Source: an uncultured Collinsella sp.
Lineage (GTDB): Bacteria > Actinomycetota > Coriobacteriia > Coriobacteriales > Coriobacteriaceae
Direction: 5' to 3'
DNA: 21,193 nt
Assembly (NCBI GenBank): GCA_900759045.1
Contig: CAAETU010000023.1
Location: 1 to 21,193, forward strand
Made by a program: the position numbers and the translations under genes. The notes under the pieces were generated by a model, which saw only the letters and a program-made list of their open reading frames with translations, was not told the origin of the DNA and searched no databases. This document shows positions 12,948 to 21,193 of the stretch, piece by piece (within the stretch, counting starts at the first letter, position 1; each line of letters starts with the position of its first letter).

Positions 12948-13847
12948 TTAGCGGCAAAGCTCCTTGATGCGCTCGACGGCGCGCTCGATGTGTTCTTGCG
13001 GGGTGGAGGCTCCGGCGGTGATGCCGATGTGGTGAGCGTCGGTAAACCACGCGGCCTCGATCTCGGACGCCTCCTCGATATGATGTGTGCGCTCGCAAAC
13101 ATCGGCGCAAATCTGCGCCAGGCGGCGGGTGTTGCCCGAGTTCTTACCGCCCACCACGACCATGCAGTCGCAGCGGTTGGCAAGTGCGGCTGCTGCCTGC
13201 TGTCGCTCGCTCGTGGCGGCGCAGATGGTGTTGATCACACGCAGCTCCTGCACGCGCGGGGTGATGGAGGCTACAACCTCGGCCAGGTTCTGCGCGGTTT
13301 GGGTGGTCTGCACAACCAGGCCTACCTTGCCTTTGAGCGGCAGCGCGTCCGCATCGGCGGCGCAACTCACGACCTGCGCGTCATCGCCGGCATGGCCCAG
13401 GATGCCCTCAACCTCGGGATGGCCCGGCTCGCCCACGACGAGCACGCGATAGCCCTCGCGCACCAGGCGCTCGGCGGCCACGTGGACCTTCTTGACGTAG
13501 GGGCAGGTGGCATCGACCACGTCGAGGCCGCGCTCGCGAGCGGCCTCGATCACCTGCGGCACCACGCCGTGTGCGCGAATGATCACGGTGCCCGATGCGG
13601 CATCGTCCAGGGTGTCGGCCAGACCGACGCCCGCCTCGGAAAGCTCGCGCACCACGATGGGGTTATGGATGAGCGGGCCCAGGGTGTGGACCTGAGCGTT
13701 CTCCCCCACCTGCGGGGCGGCGGCCAGCGCCATATCGAGTGCACGCTGCACGCCGTAGCAGGTGCCGGCGTGAGCGGCGATCTCGATGGTGGGGGCGTCT
13801 GGCTTGCCGAGCACAGCCTCGACGGTATTCATGACATCCTCGCCCAT
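12948..13847 (-). CDS. ispH: 4-hydroxy-3-methylbut-2-enyl diphosphate reductase
   Basis: This 299-residue [4Fe-4S] enzyme catalyses the last step of the MEP isoprenoid pathway, giving IPP and DMAPP. The three cluster cysteines are present: Cys30 (GTCYGVQRA), Cys115 (DATCPYVKK) and Cys209 (INTICAATSERQ). So are substrate-binding elements LGPLIHNP (56-63), RAHGV (91-95), GEPGHPEV (139-146) and the VVQTTQT stretch. The start is ATG 13847, 2 bases after the upstream acyltransferase stop. A second in-frame ATG at 13832, with GAGGAT close by, is an equally plausible start. Placement between a lipid acyltransferase and a DUF512 Fe-S protein fits a membrane/Fe-S operon. Confidence 0.96.
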   Translation of the reverse strand: MGEDVMNTVEAVLGKPDAPTIEIAAHAGTCYGVQRALDMALAAAPQVGENAQVHTLGPLIHNPIVVRELSEAGVGLADTLDDAASGTVIIRAHGVVPQVIEAARERGLDVVDATCPYVKKVHVAAERLVREGYRVLVVGEPGHPEVEGILGHAGDDAQVVSCAADADALPLKGKVGLVVQTTQTAQNLAEVVASITPRVQELRVINTICAATSERQQAAAALANRCDCMVVVGGKNSGNTRRLAQICADVCERTHHIEEASEIEAAWFTDAHHIGITAGASTPQEHIERAVERIKELCR

Positions 13848-13849
13848 GG

Positions 13850-14578
13850 CTAGAACCTACCCGGGTGCTCGGCGCACAGTTCATCGCGCATGGCGTAGAC
13901 GCGACTCATGGCTTCGGACTCAAACCATGCCAGGCGCTCCTTGCGCTTTAGCTCGGCCGGAGCGTCGGAAAGCGAGATGGCCTTGCCGGCACGGATCCAG
14001 CACTTTTTGGGGCGCATGAGCTTTTTGCCCTTAGGCGTAATGTCGGACCAGCCACAAATGGCGAGCGGGTTGACGGGCGCCTTGCCCATCTGGGCGATGA
14101 GCGCGAAGCCGCCGTGGACCTCGGGCTTGATCTCGCGCGAGCGGATGCGCGTGCCCTCGGGGAAGATCAAGACGTCCTCGCCGCGCTGCAGCGCATGCTG
14201 GGCGGCGCGCAGGCACTTCATGTCGGCGGTGCCGCGCTCGACGGGAATGCCACCCACGCGGCTAAAGGCCCAGCGCACGATCTTGGACTTGGCAAACTCA
14301 GACTTAAAGATGGGGCGAATGCGGCGGCCGCCAAAGAACAGCGCCGTCTCTACGGCCAGGAGCTCGGCCATTGAGGTGTGGTTGCAGATGACCACGCTGC
14401 CGCGGCCTTCCTGGCGCTCAAACAACAGATCGGCGTCCTCGACCTTCCAGCGCCACATGAGCTTGGAGAAAGCCCAAAGGATTGCCATGACCACGAAGAC
14501 GGTGCCGCGGATGAGCGCGGGGAACTCGGCATAGGGGGCGTTGTAGTAATCCTCGGGCGTCTGCTTAAACAGGCGCAT
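13850..14578 (-). CDS. PlsC-type 1-acylglycerol-3-phosphate acyltransferase, HX4E variant
   Basis: The 242-residue product has an N-terminal membrane helix (about 22-42), then the glycerolipid acyltransferase domain. Motif I reads NHTSMAE (66-72): the catalytic His67 is followed four residues on by Glu72, where the family usually has Asp (HX4D). Motif II is GGIPVERG (109-116) and motif III is FPEGTRIRS (139-147). The enzyme would acylate lysophosphatidic acid to phosphatidic acid, the step after PlsY, whose gene lies four genes downstream. Glu may substitute for Asp in the charge relay, or activity may be altered. ATG 14578 has a near-perfect AAAGGAGG Shine-Dalgarno sequence formed by the last codons of cmk, 3 bases after the cmk stop. 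Confidence 0.92.
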   Translation of the reverse strand: MRLFKQTPEDYYNAPYAEFPALIRGTVFVVMAILWAFSKLMWRWKVEDADLLFERQEGRGSVVICNHTSMAELLAVETALFFGGRRIRPIFKSEFAKSKIVRWAFSRVGGIPVERGTADMKCLRAAQHALQRGEDVLIFPEGTRIRSREIKPEVHGGFALIAQMGKAPVNPLAICGWSDITPKGKKLMRPKKCWIRAGKAISLSDAPAELKRKERLAWFESEAMSRVYAMRDELCAEHPGRF

Positions 14579-14581
14579 GGG

Positions 14582-15268
14582 TTACCTCCTTTGGTTGATG
14601 AGGTCCTCGATAATGCGGACGACCTCATCGATGGTGTGGGCGGTGGAGTCGACGTTCACCGCGTCCTCGGCGGGCACGAGCGGCGCGACCTCGCGGCTGC
14701 TATCGAGCTTATCGCGCTGCTTGAGGGCGTCGAGGGTCTCGTCGACCTCGGTCTCGAGCTGTGCGTCGCTGAGCGGCTGGGCGTCGTTTTGGTGGCGCTG
14801 CAGCACGCGGCGACGGGCGCGCTCGCGCGGGTCGGCGGTCAGGAAGACTTTGACCTGCGCGTTGGGGAATACGACGGTGCCGATGTCGCGACCTTCGGCG
14901 ACAATGTCGCGGTCCTCGGCGGCGCGGCGCTGGTGGATGAGCATGGCGGCGCGCACGCCCGGGTAGGCCGAGACCTTGGACACGTTGGCGTCGACCTGCG
15001 GGGTGCGGATGGCAGCCGAGGCGTCCTTGCCGTCGATGGTCAGGCGGGTGTCCTCGCCGGTACCGCTGGTAAAGCGAATCTCGATCTGCTCGGCGAGGGC
15101 GTCGATGGCTGCCTCGTCGTCCAGGTCGATGCCGCGGTCGAGCGCGGCGAAGGTGACGGCGCGATACATGGCGCCCGTGTCGAGCTTGTTAAAGCCAAGC
15201 TGGCGGGCGATCTCCTTGGCGATGGTGGACTTGCCGGATCCGGCGGGGCCGTCGATGGCGACGATCAT
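14582..15268 (-). CDS. cmk: Cytidylate kinase
   Basis: This 228-residue kinase phosphorylates CMP and dCMP using ATP, feeding CTP pools for nucleic acids and CDP-lipid synthesis. It shows the P-loop GPAGSGKS (7-14), KLDTGAMYRA (28-37) in the CMP-binding region, EGRDIGTVVFP (125-135) and a lid region with RxxxR arginines (RERARRR). The start at 15268 is preceded by AAAGGAAG. A 66-base gap separates it from the upstream pseudouridine synthase; I see no promoter or terminator there. Linkage of cmk with a PlsC-type gene and IspH is common in Gram-positive bacteria. Confidence 0.96.
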   Translation of the reverse strand: MIVAIDGPAGSGKSTIAKEIARQLGFNKLDTGAMYRAVTFAALDRGIDLDDEAAIDALAEQIEIRFTSGTGEDTRLTIDGKDASAAIRTPQVDANVSKVSAYPGVRAAMLIHQRRAAEDRDIVAEGRDIGTVVFPNAQVKVFLTADPRERARRRVLQRHQNDAQPLSDAQLETEVDETLDALKQRDKLDSSREVAPLVPAEDAVNVDSTAHTIDEVVRIIEDLINQRR

Positions 15269-15334
15269 GCAATGCTTCCTTTCGGTGGTTGACGTGCTGG
15301 TATGGGACGCGGACGCTGCGGCTCGGCGGACTGG

Positions 15335-16306
15335 CTAGTCCGTGTAGCGCTCGCGGTAGGTGTTGCGCTTAGGCGCGGAGCCGTGGCTGCCGTGGTGACG
15401 CGTGCGGGTCGCGGTGTTGGTTGCCGGCGCGGCGCCGCGTTTGGAGCTTGCCTGCTTGGGCGGAATACCGCCGGACTTGAGGATCTGCACCTCGCGGTCG
15501 GTAAGCTCGCGCCACGAGCCCTTGGCCACGTCCTTGAGCTCCAGGCCGGCAAAGTTGCAGCGATGCAGGCGAATTACCGGGTGGTGGATCTTGCTCAGCA
15601 TGCGCTTGACCTGGTTCTTGCGGCCCTCGCGGATGATGACCTCAACGGCGGTGGTCCCGTGCTTAACGCCTTGTGGGGCCACAGCCTCGGCTTCGCGCGC
15701 GTTGATGACACGGCAGATTGCCGGCTGGCACAGGCCGTCGTCGAGCTCGATGCCGCGACGGAGTGGTTCCAAGTCGCGGTCGGTCAGGAGGCCGTCCACG
15801 AGCGCCTGGTAGGTCTTGTAGACGTGCTTGCTGGGGTGCAGCAGATCCTGCGACAGGTCGCCGTCGGTGGTAAAGAGCAAAAGGCCCGTGGTGTCGCGGT
15901 CCAGGCGACCCACCGGGAACAGGCCCGGAAAGCGGTCGCGGGGAACCAGATCCGCCACACAGGGACGCTCCTGCGGGTCGCTCATGGTGGTGAGGTAGCC
16001 AGTCGGCTTGTAGAGCATCAGGTACACGGCGCCCTGGTTGAGCTTGACGGGCATGCCGTCGACCTCGATATGGTCGCGGTCCACATCGACCTTGGTGCCC
16101 AACTCGGTCGCGACCTGGCCGTTGACGGTCACGCGGCCGGCGGTCATCAGGTCCTCCGAGCCGCGGCGGCTCGCCACGCCCGCGCGCGCCAAAAAGCGTT
16201 GCAGGCGCATGGTATGCGGGTAGACGGGCTGGGCGTCGCCTGTGGGCGTTGTGGCGCCCTCGGCGCTTGCGATGCACGTCTCCCCTGCTTCGTTAGTCCT
16301 CGTCAT
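15335..16306 (-). CDS. RsuA/RluB-family pseudouridine synthase
   Basis: This 323-residue enzyme would convert a specific uridine of ribosomal RNA to pseudouridine. RluB (23S rRNA) is the most likely assignment because the gene follows scpB, a typical Gram-positive arrangement. It has an S4 RNA-binding domain (34-84: MRLQRFLARAGVASRRGSED) and the catalytic motif GRLDRDTTGLLLFTTDGDL with Asp136. KTYQALVDG, and REGRKNQVKRM later on, complete the fold. The last 35 or so residues are a basic, low-complexity tail rich in Ser, Thr and Arg, probably RNA-binding or disordered. ATG 16306 has GGAGG 7 bases upstream and overlaps the end of scpB by 14 bases. Residues 1-33 precede the S4 domain; Met33 is a possible later start. 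Confidence 0.93.
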   Translation of the reverse strand: MTRTNEAGETCIASAEGATTPTGDAQPVYPHTMRLQRFLARAGVASRRGSEDLMTAGRVTVNGQVATELGTKVDVDRDHIEVDGMPVKLNQGAVYLMLYKPTGYLTTMSDPQERPCVADLVPRDRFPGLFPVGRLDRDTTGLLLFTTDGDLSQDLLHPSKHVYKTYQALVDGLLTDRDLEPLRRGIELDDGLCQPAICRVINAREAEAVAPQGVKHGTTAVEVIIREGRKNQVKRMLSKIHHPVIRLHRCNFAGLELKDVAKGSWRELTDREVQILKSGGIPPKQASSKRGAAPATNTATRTRHHGSHGSAPKRNTYRERYTD

Positions 16307-17012
16307 GTATATCCTCCGAGGGATCACCGGTGGGCAGAAGCTCCTCGCCATCGGCGTCCTCAACATCGGTATCGATCAGTTCGCGATCTTCGTCCAGATC
16401 CTCGGCCTGCTCCTCGAGCGTGGACTGAATGCTGCGGCCGCTCAGGCGCTCGCGGATAAACTGGCGCGACTGTTCGTCGGGAGCAAACTGCTCCAGATCG
16501 GGCAGGTCGCGGGTGGAGCGTAGGCCGAACTTTTCCAAGAAGGCGTTGGTCGTGCCGTAGATGATGGCCTGACCGCGCTCAGGGTCGCGGCCGAGCTCGC
16601 GCACCAGACCCTTATCCACGAGCGACGCGATGACGCCGTCGGAGTTGACGCCGCGGATGCCCTTAACAACCTCGCGCGTAACGGGCTGGTGGTAGGCGAT
16701 GACGGCCAGGGTCTCAAGCGCCGCCTGCGACAGCTTTTGCGTGTCCCAGCTCAGCACATAGGCCTCGACCACGTCGTGGTAGGCGGGGTGTGTAAACAGG
16801 CGCCAGCCACCGGCAACCTCGCGCAGCTGAAAGCCGCGGTTGGCCTCCTCGTACTCAACCTTGAGCTCGGCCAAAAGAGACGCGCACTCGCCCGGGGCGA
16901 TATCCAACGCACCTGCCAGCGCGGGTGCGCTCACGGGGTCGCTCGACACCAGCAGAAGCGCCTCGAGGGCGCCTTTGAGGCTGTTTGCCTCCAGCGTGGA
17001 AAGGGTTGACAT
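16293..17012 (-). CDS. scpB: Segregation and condensation protein B
   Basis: This 239-residue protein is the winged-helix partner of ScpA and SMC in the condensin complex that organises and separates the chromosome. Two winged-helix domains cover about residues 8-165 (ALEALLLVSSDPVSAPALA near the start; LETLAVIAYHQPVTR and IRGVNSD in the second). The C-terminal 60 or so residues are strongly acidic (EDLDEDRELIDTDVEDADGE), longer than a minimal ScpB. The start at 17012 lies 12 bases after scpA, with the GGAG Shine-Dalgarno sequence just after the scpA stop. Confidence 0.96.
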   Translation of the reverse strand: MSTLSTLEANSLKGALEALLLVSSDPVSAPALAGALDIAPGECASLLAELKVEYEEANRGFQLREVAGGWRLFTHPAYHDVVEAYVLSWDTQKLSQAALETLAVIAYHQPVTREVVKGIRGVNSDGVIASLVDKGLVRELGRDPERGQAIIYGTTNAFLEKFGLRSTRDLPDLEQFAPDEQSRQFIRERLSGRSIQSTLEEQAEDLDEDRELIDTDVEDADGEELLPTGDPSEDIHDED

Positions 17013-17024
17013 GGTTGGTCGCTC

Positions 17025-17834
17025 CTATTCGGTGAGCTCGGGGCCCTCGCCGGGCACGTATGCCTCGGCGCCCTCGACGCGGTTGATTTGAATGGTTCCA
17101 AAGATCTCATCCTGGCTCAGGGTGAGCGAGCCGCGCTTGGCGAGCTCGAGCATGGCCAGGAAGGTAACGACGAGCTGCTCGGTGGTGGCGTCGCCGTCCA
17201 ACAGCTCGCGAAAGGTGCAGGTTTGGTGCGACATGGTAAAGCGGTCGACCGAGGCCACCGTCAAGTCGAGCGGCACGCGATGCGGTGCCACGTGCTCGGC
17301 CTCCAGCAGGAAGGTCTGGCGCTTGCCGTCCAGGTCGGCGCAGATGACGGCGAGGCCGCGCAGGGTAATGCCGGCCAGGTAGTCGGGCATAAGGCCTAGG
17401 AACTCGGGGTCGGGGCCGGCCACGCGCGGATGCATGCGGCTTTCGGCCTGCATGCGCGCGCCAAGGGACGCTGCCGCGCCCTTAAATTGCTTGTAGGCAA
17501 TCAGGCGCTGAATCAGGACCTCGCGCAGGGCGTCGCCGTCGAGCGCGCTGAGCTCCTCGAGGTCTTCATCGTCCTCGTCATCATCGTCTGCCTTGCGCGG
17601 GGCCTCCTGGGGAACCAGCGAGGCGGCCTTGATGTCCAATAGGGTTGCCGCGACTAGCAAAAAGTCGCTCGCCACGTCCAGGTCCAGCGCCTCGATGCGC
17701 TCGGCCTCGGCAAGGTATTGCTCGGCCACCTCGCTGATCGAGATGGCGCCGATATCAACTTTTTGGCGGGTTACCAGCTGAAGCAGCAGGTCGAACGGTC
17801 CGCTGTAGACCTGCGTCGACACGCGATACGACAT
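17025..17834 (-). CDS. scpA: Segregation and condensation protein A
   Basis: This 269-residue kleisin bridges the two SMC heads and binds ScpB. The N-terminal helix-turn-helix region reads YSGPFDLLLQLVTRQKVDIG (10-29), typical of the family, and DLDVASDFLLVAATLLDIK (51-69) follows. A highly acidic linker (KADDDDEDDEDLEELS, 81-96) precedes the middle helical region, and the C-terminal winged helix (about 200-255) contains TTEQLVVTFLAMLELAKRG. ATG 17834 has AAAGGAGG upstream. It is the first gene of the scpA-scpB pair; an 84-base gap with small hairpins (one at 17885-17903) separates it from the upstream protease gene, so a separate promoter is possible, though I cannot identify it. Confidence 0.96.
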   Translation of the reverse strand: MSYRVSTQVYSGPFDLLLQLVTRQKVDIGAISISEVAEQYLAEAERIEALDLDVASDFLLVAATLLDIKAASLVPQEAPRKADDDDEDDEDLEELSALDGDALREVLIQRLIAYKQFKGAAASLGARMQAESRMHPRVAGPDPEFLGLMPDYLAGITLRGLAVICADLDGKRQTFLLEAEHVAPHRVPLDLTVASVDRFTMSHQTCTFRELLDGDATTEQLVVTFLAMLELAKRGSLTLSQDEIFGTIQINRVEGAEAYVPGEGPELTE

Positions 17835-17918
17835 CTTCGACCTCCTTTGACGGCGCCTTCGCGGCGCGGTTTGGGTGCATGTTGCGACCGTTTTACACGG
17901 TCGACCTGTAAGTTTACC

Positions 17919-18602
17919 TTAGATGCCGGCGATTGCGAAGTTGAGCAGCCACTCGGCCAGCGGATACACGGTAACGTCGAAATACCGGCCGATCACGTCG
18001 ATGCCGGTCCACATGGGCAGCAGGTACAGCACCAGGATGAGGATGGGCATGGCGTATTGCTGCAGGCGGTAGTAGTTAGCGAGCGCCTTGCCCTTGAGGA
18101 ACGGCACGATGATCGACGAGCCGTCAAGCGGCGGGATCGGGATGAGGTTAAAGAACGCGAGCGACAGATTGACCACGATAAAGGTGGCGCCGAAATTCAT
18201 GATTTGGGACGCCACGGCAAAGGACATGCTGGCGTAGAGATTGCCGTATGCCGCATGCATAAGGCCGGCTGCGAGACACGCGAGCGCGATGTTCGAGGCG
18301 GGGCCGGCTGCGCTCACCAGGACCTCGTCTCGCTTGGGGTGCTTGAGGTTGTTGAGGTAGACGGGCACGGGCTTGGCGAAGGCGAACACCGGGCCGCCGG
18401 CCGCGAGCATAAGCAGCGGCAGGAGAATGGTGCCGAACGGGTCGATGTGGTTGAGCGGGTTGAGTGAGACGCGGCCTCGCGAACGGGCCGTCTTGTCGCC
18501 GAGCGCCCAGGCCGCGGCGGCGTGCGCGCTCTCATGGATCACGATGCCAACAATGACGGCAACGGCGCTGGCGAGCAGGTTCATGAGGTAGCTGCTAGAC
18601 AT
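17919..18602 (-). CDS. M50-family site-2-type membrane metalloprotease
   Basis: This 227-residue polytopic protein has the zinc-binding HExxH in the first membrane helix (HESAH, 23-27) and the third ligand motif N-PxxDG (FNLIPIPPLDG, 151-161), with GPASNIALA (100-108) between. About five or six hydrophobic helices place the active site in the membrane. It is the compact group without a PDZ domain, like many conserved M50 peptidases found beside scpAB. The substrate is unknown; intramembrane cleavage of an anti-sigma factor or signal peptide is what the family does. The start at 18602 lies 9 bases after the preceding gene, with AGAGGAG overlapping its stop. Confidence 0.93.
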   Translation of the reverse strand: MSSSYLMNLLASAVAVIVGIVIHESAHAAAAWALGDKTARSRGRVSLNPLNHIDPFGTILLPLLMLAAGGPVFAFAKPVPVYLNNLKHPKRDEVLVSAAGPASNIALACLAAGLMHAAYGNLYASMSFAVASQIMNFGATFIVVNLSLAFFNLIPIPPLDGSSIIVPFLKGKALANYYRLQQYAMPILILVLYLLPMWTGIDVIGRYFDVTVYPLAEWLLNFAIAGI

Positions 18603-18611
18603 GTTGCTCCT

Positions 18612-18894
18612 CTAGCGGACGCGGCGTGAGGCGCGCGTGAGCAGGTAGTCGGCCACAAACAGGATGACGGCCACGATGGCGTAATCCAAGCGGAACACAC
18701 CGCCGAAGGGCGATGTGATGACGCCGTAGCCGGCGATGGCGCTCGGCAGTGCGCGCGAAAGCTCGACGACAAAGCCCACGATCTGCAGCTTGGCGGTGAG
18801 GCCGTTAAAGCACAGCAGCACGGTCATCGCGCTCATAAAGATGCCGCAGATGCGACAGGCGATGGCGATGATGCTCATCGCCACGGCAGCGGCC

Positions 18895-18908
<14 letters not shown>
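18612..18908 (-). CDS. Small membrane protein of unknown function
   Basis: This 98-residue product has hydrophobic helices at about residues 7-34, 40-62 and 73-89 and a basic C-terminus (LTRASRRVR), suggesting an inner-membrane protein with a cytoplasmic tail. I chose GTG 18908 because AGAGGAGA lies 8 bases upstream; it overlaps the end of the ABC-F gene by 14 bases, indicating coupling. ATG 18878 is an alternative with a poor ribosome site. I recognise no family. It is sandwiched between a ribosome-associated ATPase and a membrane protease, without evidence of a shared role. Confidence 0.75.
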
Positions 18909-20925
<2,017 letters not shown>

Positions 20926-20956
20926 GGTGCCGCCTTTGACCTTGTGTGCCAATATG

Positions 20957-20984
20957 AAAAAAGGCCCCAACTTGCGTTGGAGCC
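20957..20984 (-). terminator. Intrinsic terminator of tRNA-Ala
   Basis: On the - strand GGCTCCAA (20984-20977) pairs with TTGGGGCC (20970-20963), one G-T pair, around a 6-base loop. Six T follow (20962-20957). It lies 16 bases after the tRNA and 31 bases before the ABC-F start. No promoter is evident after it, so the ABC-F gene may depend partly on read-through. Confidence 0.85.
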
Positions 20985-21000
20985 TCATTCAATGCTCGGG

Positions 21001-21073
21001 TGGAGACGAGGGGGATCGAACCCCTGACCTCTTGACTGCCAGTCAAGCGCTCTCCCAGCTGAGCTACGCCCCC
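21001..21073 (-). tRNA. tRNA-Ala (anticodon GGC)
   Basis: The 73-base - strand sequence folds as a full tRNA. The acceptor stem GGGGGCG/CGTCTCC contains the alanine identity pair G3-U70. The D arm has GCTCAGCTGGGAGAGC, the anticodon stem CTTGA/TCAAG surrounds loop CTGGCAG (anticodon GGC), and the T arm is AGGGG-TTCGATC-CCCCT. The discriminator is A (21001), and a full CCA is not encoded (CCC follows). Confidence 0.96.
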
Positions 21074-21085
21074 GTGCGAGAAAGT

Positions 21086-21114
21086 ACTATACGGGAACTC
21101 GGACGGCGATGCAA
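21086..21114 (-). promoter_or_regulatory. Promoter of tRNA-Ala
   Basis: On the - strand TTGCAT (21109-21114) lies exactly 17 bases before TATAGT (21086-21091), about 12 bases upstream of the tRNA 5' end. The -10 is close to consensus; the -35 is weak apart from TTG. A GC-rich discriminator follows, as is usual for growth-controlled tRNA promoters. Confidence 0.7.
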
Positions 21115-21137
21115 GGACAATTTTGGAAAAACTTTCC

Positions 21138-21193
21138 GGGGGCGCGGGCGCCGGAGTCCCGCGGGGCCGCGACGGCGGAGTCCCGCGCCCACG
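21138..21193. repeat. GC-rich inverted and direct repeat at the right edge
   Basis: CGGAGTCCCGCG occurs twice (21152-21163 and 21176-21187, 24 bases apart). The outer GGGCGCGGG (21140-21148) is perfectly complementary to CCCGCGCCC (21182-21190). It could form a very stable stem upstream of the tRNA-Ala promoter. There is no T-run on the left; what follows on the right is outside the window. Confidence 0.6.

Noticed and set aside
14378..16459. Long + strand open frames opposite cmk and the pseudouridine synthase
   Set aside because: Same reason: the opposite strand carries intact enzymes with full motifs and good ribosome sites.
17835..17918. Terminator between the M50 protease and scpA
   Set aside because: The 7-bp stem at 17885-17903 has no T-run on the - strand, so it is at most a small structured leader.

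Overview
The window is high-GC chromosomal DNA from what looks like a Coriobacteriia actinobacterium, most likely Collinsella. This is an inference from the gene set, the gene order and a Flp-pilin/DUF6273 protein; it was not checked against any database. It has two very different parts.

Region A (1-3692) is accessory and partly decayed. On the + strand it holds the tail of an unknown gene (1-90), a small secreted or membrane protein broken by a frameshift (92-521), two strong hairpins (527-600) and a remnant of a DEDDh (DnaQ-like) exonuclease (624-959). On the - strand, in transcription order, are a badly decayed thioredoxin-fold-like gene (2171-1659), a small secreted cysteine-containing protein frameshifted at a six-base homopolymer (1629-1332) and an apparently intact three-helix membrane peptide (1211-972). 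On the + strand at 2199-3185 is the most interesting gene: a type IVb (Flp) prepilin N-terminus fused to a DUF6273-like C-terminal domain. A run of nine G lies just after two overlapping ATG codons in different frames, which looks like a phase-variable switch. It ends at a strong terminator. A noncoding stretch of about 460 bases rich in inverted repeats (3229-3692) then leads to the 3' end of tRNA-Pro(GGG). That layout fits an integration hotspot, though no duplicated tRNA end is visible.

Region B (3693-21073) is a compact, almost gap-free run of housekeeping genes, all on the - strand. In transcription order: tRNA-Ala(GGC), an ABC-F ATPase, a small membrane protein, an M50 site-2-type protease, scpA, scpB, an RsuA/RluB-type pseudouridine synthase, cmk, a PlsC-type acyltransferase, ispH, a DUF512 radical-SAM/PDZ protein, der, plsY, gpsA, rpe, a cysteine desulfurase, a Nif3/YqfO-like protein, a coiled-coil zinc-ribbon-type protein, coaBC and tRNA-Pro(GGG). 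Many neighbours overlap by 4-14 bases or are spaced by fewer than 20, with the Shine-Dalgarno sequence of one gene inside the end of the one before, so most are probably co-transcribed and translationally coupled.

The core block combines chromosome segregation (ScpAB), ribosome assembly and translation quality (Der, pseudouridine synthase, ABC-F), phospholipid synthesis from glycerol-3-phosphate (GpsA, PlsY, PlsC-like), isoprenoid and iron-sulfur chemistry (IspH, cysteine desulfurase), nucleotide and CoA supply (Cmk, CoaBC) and the pentose phosphate pathway (Rpe). The far right end (21074-21193) holds the tRNA-Ala promoter and a very GC-rich inverted/direct repeat patch.
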